Below are positions 45,371-56,233 of a stretch of 64,000 nt of DNA, in pieces. Source of the DNA: Picochlorum sp. 'celeri' (taxonomy: Eukaryota > Chlorophyta > Trebouxiophyceae); the NCBI GenBank assembly GCA_010909725.1, contig JAACMV010000024.1, positions 124,001-188,000 of the forward strand, given 5' to 3'. Under the pieces are notes generated by a model. That model saw only the letters and a list, made by a program, of their open reading frames with translations. It searched no databases and had not been told where the DNA came from. Both the position numbers and the translations under genes were made by a program. How positions within the stretch are numbered: the stretch's first letter is position 1; each line of letters opens with the position of its first letter.

Positions 45371-47956
45371 TTATGGGGGGCAATTCAGTCCACATGTGCA
45401 CCTCTGCAAGCCAAAGTCAACGCAGATTGCTTGAGAAATCTCGGTTGCCGTGGGCCCCTGGTCTGCTCTCTTCTGAAGGGACCAGATCATCATTCCAGCA
45501 CTTCCCCTCTGGATAATGCCACTAGAAATCTCGTCTACTTCGGCCAAAGAGATGACATGTCCTCCCCATGCTTCATTTGCCACCTCAACCCCGACCAAGA
45601 CTGGTCCAGAGAAGATGGCTGTGTAGGCATCCAATGCTGTGAGTGGATCATATGTTGGCCCTGCATCATATGACATCAAGTTCACCTGATCCAATTGGTC
45701 CCCAACTGCATTTAGCATGTTGTATGACACTCCAGTATTCTGAGATATTGGCTGGGCGTTTGTGAACTTTCCTACTCCATACGCCCCAACACTGAAGGCT
45801 GCTACGGAGATAAATTTGTTGGGCATTGCTTGCCGCATTGCTGTAACAACCTCCTGGAATTGTTGATCTGTTGAGCATGAAACTCCTGTGCAGGTATTTC
45901 CAGAGCAACCAGTTCTCTGGCAGTTGGGGCTTGATGGTTCATAATCGATATCGACTCCATCAAGATTGAACTCCTCAACAAATGCCCTGATGCCTGCAGC
46001 ATTCAACTGAGACCAGCCGTGATATGTGGCCCCACCGACTGCAACAAGTACCTTTGTTCCAGGATTCCTCTGTTTCAGGGTTGTAATGGATTGCTTGATG
46101 ACTGACGCATCACTTGAAAACTGCAATCCAGTTCCTGCAAATGTCACACCCCCTTTGTAACTCATATCTGGCCTCATGAAACTCAAAAACACCTGAGTAA
46201 CATATGGAGGCAAGTTACTCAGCTGATTGTTACTTGAACTAGAGGTCCAAGGCATAGACCATGTCTGGAAATAGCCTCCGTACTGCTCCCCACTTCCGGG
46301 AGGCCCTGGTGGAATTGGTGGTGGAATTGGCGATGGAATTGGCGAAGGAATAGGCGAAGGAATTGGCGGATTTGGACTGGGGCTGGGAACAGGCGGCACT
46401 GGTGTTCCTCCACATTCGACGAGCTCTGGGAAGTTACAAGCCTGCAAAGCGTTGTCAAACTCAAGGCCTGTTGGACATGGTCTGTAAAAGCTCTGAGATC
46501 CAGTGCACTGATAATAAAAAGCACAGCCCGCTTTAGTATCAGCAAAAAGACCAGGTCTTCCAATCCAATTACAGTAGCAAACGGCTTGCCCAGGATCACA
46601 AGGATAATCCGGAGATGGAGGAGAAGGTGGAGATGGTGATGGAGATGGTGATGGTGATGGAGATGGTGATGGAGATGGAGATGGTGATGGAGATGGAGAT
46701 GGTGATGGAGATGGTGATGGTGATGGAGATGGTGATGGCGACGGAGATGGGGACGGCGACGGAGATGGGGACGGAGGGGGATTTAGCCCACATTTTACCA
46801 GCGATGGATAATTGCATGCGGATATCTCATCATCAAACAAAAGTCCAGCTGGGCATGGCCTATAAAAGTCTCCAGCAGCACCACCACACTGATAATAATC
46901 TTGGCATCCAACCTTGGTGTCAGCATACAGCCCAGGCGCACCAATGTAATCACAGAAGCATTCAGCATCCCCACTTGGGCATGGATACGACCTAGATGAG
47001 CTATTGCTAGCAAATGAAGATGATACACACACATTTGGAAGCAATGCCACAAATGGGGCAGACTCTGTAAACTGACTCAATGACGACTCGAGCGAAACCG
47101 AAGCAACTTTGCACACATATGTCTCATTCAGGTTCCTCAACTCCAATGTCGTATCGATCCTATATCCAGGAACAGACTTCACTTGGGCATCAGTTTGAGA
47201 TACACATGTCACAACATAGGCCATATAATTAGGGTTGACTCGGGTGGGATTTGCAGGGAGCCAAGTCACATAAGCTCTTGGGGCACAAGACATGGCAGCA
47301 AGTGATGCTGACACGACTGTTGGCTCTTCAGCATCTGACATGGTTGCAACCTTCTCTGGATCATATTCAACTACTTCATACGAAGTTGATGCTACACTGG
47401 GCAGACCAAACTGCGTCAATCCCCGAGAAAGGGCATCCCGAAGCTCCAATGAGTTTGATGTCAACAATCCAAGGAGCTCAGCCATGGCATCAAAAGAATC
47501 CACACCATCCTCGTAACTGTACACCGACAGAACAATTGCCTTTTCCGCTTCCAATATTCCTTCAATACGGCATACAGAATCAGGGACTGAAATTGACTCC
47601 ATAATGTTGTTGCACAACGTCTCTCCATCCTCGGCAGTCACCCCATCCAATGTCGAGAATCTCACCACACTCGTGATTGTTGGCACAAGCCTCGCCCCTC
47701 TGCATGACTTCGTCTCTTCATCGCATGGCTGAGCATCTACAGGACAATCCTCAGAAGTCCTGCACTCAGAGCATCGTTTCTTGTATCCCAACAAGGTTTT
47801 CTGGGGAGCACAATACGGCAAAGCCTCTGTGGGGCATCCAGCATCCGTCAGACATTCAGGGATGATTCTCTCCGATGAAGGCGCACTCTCCGCACTTGGT
47901 TGTTGAGCAGAAACACACGCCCAGATAAAGATCTGGAGCAATATCAAGCGCTTCAT
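45371..47956 (-). CDS. Secreted modular chitinase: two CBM14, (SP)n linker, GH18
   Basis: 861 aa from the ATG at 47956 (the open frame runs on upstream without ATG). Order: signal peptide MKRLILLQIFIWACVSA, Cys-rich segment (about 30-85), a region of no clear family (about 85-320), chitin-binding peritrophin module 1 (GLYADTKVGCQDYYQC...FYRPCPAGLLFDDE), a roughly 60-residue Ser-Pro dipeptide linker, module 2 (GLFADTKAGCAFYYQC), a Pro-rich linker, then a GH18 barrel. GH18 shows the catalytic DGVDIDYE and VNLMSYDAGP strands and ends MMIWSLQKRAD. The enzyme should cleave chitin outside the cell. Confidence 0.93.
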   Translation of the reverse strand: MKRLILLQIFIWACVSAQQPSAESAPSSERIIPECLTDAGCPTEALPYCAPQKTLLGYKKRCSECRTSEDCPVDAQPCDEETKSCRGARLVPTITSVVRFSTLDGVTAEDGETLCNNIMESISVPDSVCRIEGILEAEKAIVLSVYSYEDGVDSFDAMAELLGLLTSNSLELRDALSRGLTQFGLPSVASTSYEVVEYDPEKVATMSDAEEPTVVSASLAAMSCAPRAYVTWLPANPTRVNPNYMAYVVTCVSQTDAQVKSVPGYRIDTTLELRNLNETYVCKVASVSLESSLSQFTESAPFVALLPNVCVSSSFASNSSSRSYPCPSGDAECFCDYIGAPGLYADTKVGCQDYYQCGGAAGDFYRPCPAGLLFDDEISACNYPSLVKCGLNPPPSPSPSPSPSPSPSPSPSPSPSPSPSPSPSPSPSPSPSPSPSPSPSPSPPSPPSPDYPCDPGQAVCYCNWIGRPGLFADTKAGCAFYYQCTGSQSFYRPCPTGLEFDNALQACNFPELVECGGTPVPPVPSPSPNPPIPSPIPSPIPSPIPPPIPPGPPGSGEQYGGYFQTWSMPWTSSSSNNQLSNLPPYVTQVFLSFMRPDMSYKGGVTFAGTGLQFSSDASVIKQSITTLKQRNPGTKVLVAVGGATYHGWSQLNAAGIRAFVEEFNLDGVDIDYEPSSPNCQRTGCSGNTCTGVSCSTDQQFQEVVTAMRQAMPNKFISVAAFSVGAYGVGKFTNAQPISQNTGVSYNMLNAVGDQLDQVNLMSYDAGPTYDPLTALDAYTAIFSGPVLVGVEVANEAWGGHVISLAEVDEISSGIIQRGSAGMMIWSLQKRADQGPTATEISQAICVDFGLQRCTCGLNCPP
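46611..46786. repeat. Ser-Pro-coding hexanucleotide repeat (chitinase linker)
   Basis: GGTGATGGAGAT-like repeats on the plus strand encode alternating Ser-Pro on the minus strand. Such hydroxyproline-type linkers are rigid and glycosylated in algal wall proteins. The plus-strand open frame here is a shadow of the repeat. Confidence 0.9.
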
Positions 47957-48258
47957 CCTTTGAATACGATGAGATAGCTTCCTCGTCGTTGTTAACACCG
48001 TATCTTCAGAGTAGTCAAAGCAACACGTGGCCAATCAAGATGACTAGAAGAATAAACTAAAATAGTATTATCGAGTCAAATCTTGATTACCACAAGATGA
48101 ATTTATAATTATGTAGAATCGCCCGAGATATTCCCGCCACATCTAGAGCAAATCACTGCGAGATTTCAAATCTGGCGGACATATCGAGGCACGGCATCTT
48201 GGTCAACTGGTGCCATCACCTGCCATGTGTGACTCCATGCTAGGCATTCACTCCCATG
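47957..48258. promoter_or_regulatory. Chitinase promoter side
   Basis: 302 bp between the chitinase start and the L-galactose dehydrogenase stop. No ORF or RNA seen. Confidence 0.5.
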
Positions 48259-49322
48259 CTATGCGTTATTCTCATCCAGACCACTGGGCCATGTTGTATT
48301 ATGCGTTGATGAAAGAATAGAGTTTATAGCTTCTGAAGCATCCAAAAAGGTCGGGCTGTTTGCAGAATCAGTTGCCTCACCCAACGCCTTGAGGGCAGCT
48401 GCACAGTTGTCAGACACCTCCTGGGGCGTACACATACCGACGAGCGTTGTGGCGATATGTTCATTTCGTAATGAATATTGAAGCGCAATGTCTGCTATAT
48501 CTATGCCGAACTCATCGGCTTTCTGGGAAGCTTGCTTCGCAGCATCGATCAGTGCAGGTGGGGCTGGATGCCACGCAGGGGGTCCTCTGCGCGTTAAAAG
48601 CCCCATGCACAAGGGGGACGCATTAATGATACCCACATGTTTTGATTCCAGGTACGGTATCATATCATCCAACGTATTATCGCATAATGTGTAATGGCAA
48701 TAGCTCAAAATACAATCCACGGTCCCTTCTGGTACTCTATCCAACACATACTTGAAGATGCCCAATGGCAGACCAGTAATGCCAATATGCCGCACCTTGC
48801 CTTCCTTTTTCAACTCCAGAAGGGCCGGAAGCGTCTCATTCACAATTTGGTCTAATTTGACAAATTCCATGTCGTGACACTGGATCAGATCAATGTACGA
48901 AAGCCCCAGCCTTTGAAGACTCTCATCCACGCTTGCCTTGACCCTCCGGGCACTAAAGTCAAAGAGTGCCTGGCCATACCGTCCAACCTTTGTTGCCACA
49001 ACGATCTCATCCCTTGGGAGATCTGCTATAGCTCTCCCTAAAGCAGTCTCTGATTTTGTATCCCCATAGAATGGTGACGTATCGAAAAAGTTGATTCCCT
49101 TCTCAAACGCCAAGTGCACTGCCCGTTTCCCCTCTTCCGCATCGACCTCCTACAATGCCAGACATCGATATCACCATTAATAATTAGTAAATCATATCAA
49201 TTCATGAACGAGTATCGTACGTGAAAAACGCCGCCGAGAGGAGAAGCACCGAAACCAAGGACTGAGACATGCAGCCCAGTATTTCCCCAGGGCCGCTTTG
49301 GTACTTGACCCATCGATTTCAT
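48259..49322 (-). CDS. GalDH: L-galactose dehydrogenase (ascorbate pathway)
   Basis: NAD-dependent aldo-keto reductase converting L-galactose to L-galactono-1,4-lactone in the Smirnoff-Wheeler vitamin C route. Exons 49221-49322 and 48259-49149 join at phase 0 over a 71-nt intron (GTACGA...TTGTAG) to 330 aa, close to plant length. Exon 1 gives GNTGLHVSVLGFGASPLGGVF; exon 2 has GINFFDTSPFYGDTKSE (catalytic Asp and Tyr), VATKVGRYG (catalytic Lys), HCHD-type IQCHDMEF (His), GITGLPLGIF and ILSYCHYTL. The YCHY and GITGLPL blocks separate it from other reductases. Confidence 0.95.
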
Positions 49323-49369
49323 ACCACCACAAAAAATACTCTCTTCTTTTATTTATTGTATTAAAAACA

Positions 49370-50128
49370 TTAGCGCTCTTCTCTCGCCCATCGCAGGACA
49401 TTCTTCACGGCAAAGAGGGCTACAAACCCACATGTACTCAGAGTCAGCCCCCATCTGCCCACCGCGTGGCTCATAAGATATGGAACGATGATATTGACGC
49501 CCATGTACTGCCATACTATCGCAACAGAAGACCCAAGAAGCCATCCAACCACGACCTGAGGCCATGTATGGTAGCCCAATATCACTCTCAGGCACGTCAG
49601 GAAAACTCCTCCAGCTACCAAGCTGCATGCCAAAGCCACGTTGCTCGTGGCCACCTCAACACCAGGTGAATGTTCTAAAAGCATCATACTTGGGTACATT
49701 GACAAAAAGGCCAGTGTGCTGGCGTGAGAGGATGGCATTCCCGGATCTGATTTGCGTGCATTCGGTGGACGTGAAGCATTGATCATTAACTTGAGCATCC
49801 TACACAGAATTGCCGAGATGACCCCACCGATGATGCACCATGCAGTTATTTCATCTCTCTTGCTAATCAGAATGGTAAATGCAATGCCACTGACCACCCA
49901 TTTTGTCGATTCATTAATGTATGCCAACACTGACAAAGGCTCACTCTTCTCAACATGTGATGGCGAGTCACCTGATGCTTGCGACTCTTTCGATGACTTG
50001 ACATGACATACTATATGGGTCGATTGAATCATAGGATGGCGACGAGTATGGACACACTGGCGACAAAGCTGCTGTGTTCTGTTTAAACACAGCAGCGCGG
50101 GAACATGGCCAATGAGTCGTGAAATCAT
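49370..50128 (-). CDS. Lipid phosphate phosphatase, plastid epsilon-type (PAP2 fold)
   Basis: 252 aa. N-terminal leader, then membrane spans and the three PAP2 motifs: KLMINASRP, GMPSSHAS, and RVILGYHTWPQV with the catalytic His. Dephosphorylates phosphatidate to diacylglycerol; the short form with a leader resembles plant LPP epsilon in the plastid. It is tail-to-head with GalDH; the stop lies 47 bp beyond the GalDH start. It faces PELP1 across a 247-bp divergent promoter. Confidence 0.87.
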   Translation of the reverse strand: MISRLIGHVPALLCLNRTQQLCRQCVHTRRHPMIQSTHIVCHVKSSKESQASGDSPSHVEKSEPLSVLAYINESTKWVVSGIAFTILISKRDEITAWCIIGGVISAILCRMLKLMINASRPPNARKSDPGMPSSHASTLAFLSMYPSMMLLEHSPGVEVATSNVALACSLVAGGVFLTCLRVILGYHTWPQVVVGWLLGSSVAIVWQYMGVNIIVPYLMSHAVGRWGLTLSTCGFVALFAVKNVLRWAREER

Positions 50129-50375
50129 GCGCCATCAATCCATGAAGAATATATATATTTCATGCGTGTATTTATACATACAAAATAGGTACTCCCATTG
50201 TTGTTGGCATGGAAGAAGTCTTTCTTTTCAAGTGTTTTTTAAGGAATTCCTGATGCCATGCATATTGCATGATGATGCGCATTCTTCTTCAACATCGTCA
50301 AACAAATGTATCTATATTGTTGTTGACTCATGCCCTGTGCCAAAACAAAATCAGGGTGTAGGTTGAGACGGTAGC

Positions 50376-52628
50376 ATGAACGTGGGGAACGACTGGCCCA
50401 GTGCATTGGTGGATGGACTGGAAAAGGAGCTGCGTCATTCCACCTCGCCTCGAAATACATGTACATTCTTAAAGTGGTATGAGAATGCGTGTGAGAACAA
50501 GGGATTGATGGGAATTGAAGGAGGTTTGAGTGAGCGCATTCGGTCCATGCGGGACAACTCTTTGAAGATTATTATTTCCGAGGGCTCTTCATACGATCAA
50601 ATTCGTTTTTCTGCTTTGTTTTTAACTGTATATTCCAAATATGAAGAAAGTGGTCGTTTTATATCGTGTTTTGTCGAGATTGGGGAAGTGGGCGTCTCTT
50701 GTATAAAGTCTGTTCAGAGGAAAGGGGCGGATGCTGCTACTGCTCGTGATGCGGCATTCGATGCTCTGTGGCATCTTTTGGAGGTTATATTGATGAGGGT
50801 GTATGCGCTACAGCACGTTCCATCGATAAAAAGGGAGGGTTCTGCTATGGCAATGAAGGTTGGGAATTTGTGCAAGCAGAGCTTTGATCAGAAAAATCCT
50901 TCTTTGTGCTTGATGTCGTGCGTTCGGGCTTGTCTGATTGCATTTCCAGGGTCGATGAAAAATGTTGAGGGATTTTTTAGGGATGCACTGGGGAAACTAC
51001 TTATGAAGAGAGGGCCATGCCAATATGTTGCAGCAACATGTTTTGCTCTTCTCCCACGAATAGCTGGGTCGAGTGACTCGTGGAGCCAGTATGGTCAGAT
51101 GCTGCTGAAAACTATCGATAAAATATATCAGGAATTGTTCGAGGGACTGTTGCATGGAGAGGACACAAGTCCCGCGATTGATTCTCATGCCCCCATGTTG
51201 CCACTGACAGATGATGCGGCATCACAAGTTGAATTGTTCATCACATACTGTGAGAGCTTGCAAGGACTATCCGCATCTTTGCAGGAATTGATAATGCATG
51301 AGTTTTCTTCACCCGTACCAGTACCAATATCGGGCATCATTTGGTTGGCGCAGAGGGCTCTCCCAGTGGATGTGACAAACATTCGGCGAGTTGAGCGGGT
51401 TGGTAGGACGACAGGTCAGGTTGCCCAGTTGGGAATATACGTGTCTGAAGTTCAAAATATGATGTTAACCATACTCTTGACTATGATGGTGGTGTGTCAA
51501 GGAGCTATCCTTCCGTATCTCTACAATCTGGGTGAAATGATTCTGAATGCCTTGGAGTCGACATGCTTGCTCAAGTCGCATGCCTCGGCAGATATTTCGG
51601 ATGTCAACTTTGTTGCATCTTTGGTACGTATAGCAAAGTGTATCATTCAAAAGGATGGTGTGAGTGGCACAAGGCTGTTCTCGAAGGTTTTGGTAGAGCT
51701 GGCAAAATTAGAAATATACTTGACTGTTGAGGGACAGGACACGCGGTATTTTGCACAGAGACCCGATCATCAGAAAAGGCCGGACCAGATTCGACACAAG
51801 AATGCTGCAGAGATGCAAAATCGCGCATTGCTACTGCAAATAGATATTGTAGAGAGCCTCGAGATGATGTTATTGCATGGGGTATCAATCCTGGATCACA
51901 AAAGTCGAATACACCTTGAAGACTTTGTTCTTCACATGTCTAGGACTATATGTGATCTAGTGCACTACAAGTCCATGTACACCAAGTCAAATTGCGTGAT
52001 GCTAAGAGAGTTGCAGTGTGCAATATTGAAGGCGTTGTCTGCATCCGTCTCTGCACCTTGTGTATATAGACCAGCCCATGCGGCAGAGGCCCTTCACCTA
52101 TTTCGGCAAAACGCCTCCAGTTCTCTAGCGGAGCTCTCCAGCATCTGCATGTTCGCCATATCTCGACTGGAGAACTCTATGCACCCGAGGTCTCTTGGTT
52201 TGCTTCCGAAACCTGATGCAAAAGAAGCAAGAGCCCGAGAAGAGTATGGGATGCCATCATATTGGTCTTTTCTGGAATATGACGGGACAAAAAGGCCTTC
52301 ATTAGAAAAGGAAGAAGAAGAACAGAACAAACATCAGCCTGCACAAGCACAACCAATGGATCAGGTGGAAAAGAGTACTGACATGGTTCAGCAATCCAGG
52401 AATGAGGCACCAGTTGATGTGCAACACAAGCGCAAGGTTGTTGAGAGTCCTCCATCAGAGCAGAACAAGGTGCCCAAAAGTACCATTGATGATATAAAAA
52501 TCAACATTTCGCGCCCCATACACCAAGAGCAAGATGAAAAAGAGCCAGATGTGCAAGATTTGAAGCCTTTTGATCAAGATTCAGAGGATTCCTTGCCTGA
52601 GATTGACTCGGGTAGCGATTCGGAGTGA
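50376..52628 (+). CDS. PELP1/Rix1-like 60S ribosome assembly factor
   Basis: 750 aa, single exon. A helical repeat N-terminal half matches the RIX1 domain pattern: SCVRACLIAFPGS, then VAATCFALLPRIAGSSDSWSQYGQMLLKTI, common to PELP1/Rix1. The C-terminal quarter is acidic, with Lys/Pro/Asp stretches and an end of SEDSLPEIDSGSDSE. The Rix1 complex (with IPI1/TEX10 and WDR18-type partners) processes pre-60S particles in the nucleolus. Animal PELP1's Pro/Glu runs are shorter here. The match is by pattern, not by full alignment. Confidence 0.7.
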   Translation: MNVGNDWPSALVDGLEKELRHSTSPRNTCTFLKWYENACENKGLMGIEGGLSERIRSMRDNSLKIIISEGSSYDQIRFSALFLTVYSKYEESGRFISCFVEIGEVGVSCIKSVQRKGADAATARDAAFDALWHLLEVILMRVYALQHVPSIKREGSAMAMKVGNLCKQSFDQKNPSLCLMSCVRACLIAFPGSMKNVEGFFRDALGKLLMKRGPCQYVAATCFALLPRIAGSSDSWSQYGQMLLKTIDKIYQELFEGLLHGEDTSPAIDSHAPMLPLTDDAASQVELFITYCESLQGLSASLQELIMHEFSSPVPVPISGIIWLAQRALPVDVTNIRRVERVGRTTGQVAQLGIYVSEVQNMMLTILLTMMVVCQGAILPYLYNLGEMILNALESTCLLKSHASADISDVNFVASLVRIAKCIIQKDGVSGTRLFSKVLVELAKLEIYLTVEGQDTRYFAQRPDHQKRPDQIRHKNAAEMQNRALLLQIDIVESLEMMLLHGVSILDHKSRIHLEDFVLHMSRTICDLVHYKSMYTKSNCVMLRELQCAILKALSASVSAPCVYRPAHAAEALHLFRQNASSSLAELSSICMFAISRLENSMHPRSLGLLPKPDAKEARAREEYGMPSYWSFLEYDGTKRPSLEKEEEEQNKHQPAQAQPMDQVEKSTDMVQQSRNEAPVDVQHKRKVVESPPSEQNKVPKSTIDDIKINISRPIHQEQDEKEPDVQDLKPFDQDSEDSLPEIDSGSDSE

Positions 52629-52795
52629 CGCTAATAATACCATTAATTACGAAATATTTATATTTATGTAAACATTGGACCAGCAGTATGGTTCATAGAC
52701 CTTACGGTTTACGTAGCAGAGCAGGAAATATAATGCTGCATGTCAGTCGATAGTCACCCAAAACAACTATTCTATCGATGCATCTCATGGCATAG

Positions 52796-54123
52796 ATGAC
52801 TGACAGATTTAACCATATTCTCAAACATTTTCCGACCATAGATCATGCGTTTGCGTATGGATCGGGTGTCTTTGGGCAGCCAGGTCTCTACGACAGAGTC
52901 AACAAGAAGGCGGGAAAGCAGCCCATGATTGATTTCGTCTTTGCCGTGAGGGATCCAGTGCGTTGGCATCAAGAGGTACGATGTCTGAGATGGATGGTTG
53001 ATTGGTGGTGGATGCATGACAGGTTTGATCTTGGATTGCAGAATATTGAATGCAACCCTATGCATTATTCCTTTGTATCAGCATGTGGGCCTACAGCGGT
53101 ATGTTTCGGAATGAGTTTGTACTCCGCTCACATACGTATGATGATTTGATGTGTATTCATGCGTAGGTACAATGGGCAACGGATACAATTGGCTCGGGGA
53201 TTTATTACAACACGCTTGTTCCAGTCGGATCATCGGTATGTCTGTCTTTTTCTATTGTACAGATGATGAGAAAACAAGAAAAAGAACCAACTTGTTGTTC
53301 ATGCTTGTGTTTTCAGGTGATCAAGTATGGTGTAGTTTCGGTAGATACATTGAAACGTGATTTGAGGGATTGGGATACAATGTATCTTGCCGGCAGACTT
53401 CAGAAGCCAGTGAACACCCTCATCTCGAATGATGGCATTGTCTCGGCACAGAAGCTAAATATTGATTCGGCTATGAAGACTGCATTGCTGCTTTGTCCCA
53501 ACACATTCAATGTTACAGAGTTATTGAAAATCATCTGCTCATTGAGCTATATCGGTGACATCCGACTAGGGTTTGCAGAGGATTCAAAAAAGGTTGAGCG
53601 GATTGTTAGAGGTATGTGGGTTTGTGCTCATGTGCTTTGAGTCACATCTCATGGGCACCTCTGTGTTTCAGGTTCTCATGATAGGCTGTTTGAATTGTAT
53701 ACGAATGGTATGGAAAAAGCGCTGGAAGCCAGCATGATTACCCTTCTTGGACCCAGCCAATCTCTTGTCAATGCTCGATCAGTCTTTAGGAATACACTTT
53801 CTGTCTCGGATAGGACGCTTCTTTATGCATCTCTCCCAATACATGTACTCACAAATATTGTCAAGTTAAAACGAGGTGATAAACTACCCAAATCTGCCAA
53901 ATTGTTGACAACATGTGAACAGGCGGATATGACACACAGGCTTGATCTGGGAAAATATCTAGCCTCCTCTCCATACGGAGCTCTGGCACTACAGCGAGCC
54001 ATGGCGTCGATTGTGAGAAGATCTAGCTTTAGACAAGGTCTTTTGGGTATTATTTCTGCGGGCCCCTTTCGCTCCGCCAAATATCTCTCTGCCAAAGTTG
54101 CCAAGTACATGGCCTCAAGGTGA
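52796..54123 (+). CDS. TAM41: TAM41, mitochondrial phosphatidate cytidylyltransferase
   Basis: Makes CDP-diacylglycerol for cardiolipin on the matrix side. Five exons (52796-52975, 53042-53098, 53167-53235, 53317-53611, 53672-54123) join over 60-81-nt introns (GTACGA, then three GTATGT) and give 350 aa. Junctions restore WHQE|NIECNP, PTA|VQWATD, GSS|VIKYGV and IVRG|SHDRLF. Conserved blocks: FAYGSGVF, MIDFVFAV, DTIGSGIYYNTL, WDTMYLAGRLQKPV and the C-terminal VRRSSFRQ. Intron 1 is 66 nt with no in-frame stop. The gene has the most introns in the window. Confidence 0.93.
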
Positions 54124-54229
54124 GGCATGGTTTGATGCAGTATCATAGGCTTTACAGCAAAACTTCAAAACAGTGAATGAATAATAAATAGTATCAACTA
54201 TCATGCAAAATCAATAGTAATCTAGAACA

Positions 54230-55909
54230 TCAGACATCACTCATATTACGCCCAAAGAGCTTGACACGAACCCAGTCAAAAAACACCATGGACATATTTC
54301 GAGGAGATACTTGCATCATTGTTTCCATTCCTCGCCACAGATGTCCGATGGCAAGTCCATGTAATGTGCCCTTGTCGCCACCCACTGGCAAATCAAATGC
54401 AGCTTCATCGTGGCCTAGGTATGCAAGCTGCCCCAGATGTTTGTACTGAAAGGGAGCTGTCGTCTCCTTTACAACCACCTGTGCTGCCTGTTCCGCACTC
54501 TCCTTTTGAACTTTCATACTTCCATCATTAAGTAATTTAGCCAAATAGGCTGCTTCCTGGCGAGCCACCTGCGCTGTTGCTGGCAAAGGCCTGCCTTCCT
54601 CTTTGGGGTTGGCCATGACGGCACAATCACCCAAAGCCAAAATAGAGCCCTGAGATCCTTGCACCCTGAAGTATTCGTCGACGAAAAATCCTTTTCTTTC
54701 CGAATCTCCAGGCTGAGGTTCCAATTTTGCTTTCAATCCCTTGACCAAGGGATGAGGCTGAACACCAGTGGCCCAAACACATGTACCATATGGAAGCCTT
54801 TCTTCCTCACCAGTTGCCAGATTTGTTGCCAGGAGAAATTCCTCCTCCACTCCAACAATCCTCTTGTTCAACATAATATCAACATGCTGTTTCTCGAGGA
54901 ACAATTTTTGAGCATACTCACCGATAGATGGGCTGTACTGCCTCAGCACATGGTCTCCTGGATCCATCAGACTAATGCTCACATCTTCCAAGGGCACCTC
55001 TGGAAACAGCTTGACCATATCCTGAAGAACAAAATCGCTCAATTCTGCTGCCACCTCGACACCAGTAGGACCACCACCAACAATGGTGACATTCAACAGC
55101 CTTTTTCTCAACTCTTCATTCTTCTCTGTGGCCTCCTCTGGATACTCCTTCATCCTACTCGTCAATTGAGCTGCCTGCTCATATCGCTTGTTCAAGTGGA
55201 CTCGTAATGAGTGAGCATCCTCCACAGACTTCAAAAACCAACAGTGCTCCCTCACACCAGGAACACCAAAATCAGCAGTCACACTCCCAACTGCCATCAC
55301 CAACACGTCATACTTTAATACAAATGTATGATCGTGCTGGCCCGTCTTTTCTCCATTCTTCTTCTTTGCAGCACACACGCTGCAGAATGTCTTCTCACAC
55401 AGCAATTCCTTCTTCTCTGGATCAACATCCAATACTGCTGCCTCAACAAAGGTGCCTTTCCCCTTCACCAAATTCCTCATCGGCTCAACAATAGAACGCT
55501 CTTCAACTAGTCCCGTAATCGTCGATGGCAGCAATGGTGTGTACAGGAAGTAGTTTCTGGGAGAAACCACTGTGATTGACACATCACCATCCCCCTGTTG
55601 CTTCCGCAATGTCTTCAAAAACGTCGCTGTCGCCCAACCACTCCCAACAACTACAATTCTCTTCTTATCTGTGGCCTGATTGCCACTGGAGATGACTGCA
55701 TCCACCACATCCCTCTCCTGGAACTCGTCCTGCATAGCAGCTGCTGCCTGAACACAATGTTTGCAATTGCTGCGGCGAGACACCCTCGCCCTTCTCAGCA
55801 CCACCTTGGAATCATAAACATGATTGCTATGCGTCATCGCATGCATTGGCCCAAGCATCCTCCTTGTGGAAAGATGCGGTGACGGTGTCGTCACTGCACA
55901 GTGAGCCAT
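54230..55909 (-). CDS. Type II NAD(P)H dehydrogenase (NDA/NDB-like)
   Basis: 559 aa from ATG 55909; the open frame above it starts at TTG only. Leader (about 1-70, Arg/Ser/His-rich), then two Rossmann motifs: GSGWATATFLKTL for FAD and GGGPTGVEVAAELSDF for NAD(P)H, and the C-terminal LALGDCAV. A short Cys-containing insert ETFCSVCAAKKK sits between them. No EF-hand loop, so not the calcium-bound NDB form. It oxidises NAD(P)H and reduces quinone without pumping protons, in mitochondria or in chloroplasts (as algal NDA2). Confidence 0.92.
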   Translation of the reverse strand: MAHCAVTTPSPHLSTRRMLGPMHAMTHSNHVYDSKVVLRRARVSRRSNCKHCVQAAAAMQDEFQERDVVDAVISSGNQATDKKRIVVVGSGWATATFLKTLRKQQGDGDVSITVVSPRNYFLYTPLLPSTITGLVEERSIVEPMRNLVKGKGTFVEAAVLDVDPEKKELLCEKTFCSVCAAKKKNGEKTGQHDHTFVLKYDVLVMAVGSVTADFGVPGVREHCWFLKSVEDAHSLRVHLNKRYEQAAQLTSRMKEYPEEATEKNEELRKRLLNVTIVGGGPTGVEVAAELSDFVLQDMVKLFPEVPLEDVSISLMDPGDHVLRQYSPSIGEYAQKLFLEKQHVDIMLNKRIVGVEEEFLLATNLATGEEERLPYGTCVWATGVQPHPLVKGLKAKLEPQPGDSERKGFFVDEYFRVQGSQGSILALGDCAVMANPKEEGRPLPATAQVARQEAAYLAKLLNDGSMKVQKESAEQAAQVVVKETTAPFQYKHLGQLAYLGHDEAAFDLPVGGDKGTLHGLAIGHLWRGMETMMQVSPRNMSMVFFDWVRVKLFGRNMSDV

Positions 55910-56233
55910 ATTGGGTGTGTATCTGTTCTCAACTCTACCCAAATACCAATATTCTCGTTATACTTGTAGTAATTCTAATAATTTCTTTGAATTGAAATAA
56001 TGCACATGTCATCGGAGACGAAACCGTTTATAAATCCAAGTCTCGATGCGCATAACGCGATTGATGACGTGGCGCTGACCACGTGTCGTTATTGCAAGCC
56101 AATCACAGCCGATTGATATCAAAGGTGTCTTCAACACTACTGAGATATCGCCACATGAAACACATTCTATCATGTTTCTGTAGCATCAAGAATTTGCTTC
56201 ATAAGGGGTTGCAGAAACAATGGCATAAAAAAT
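55910..56233. other. 324-bp gap, NDH2 promoter side
   Basis: Between the NDH2 start and the broken methyltransferase stop. No supportable gene or RNA seen. Confidence 0.5.

Noticed and set aside
46615..46995. Met/Glu-rich plus-strand open frame
   Set aside because: It is the antisense of the (SP)n linker and chitin-binding module of the chitinase.
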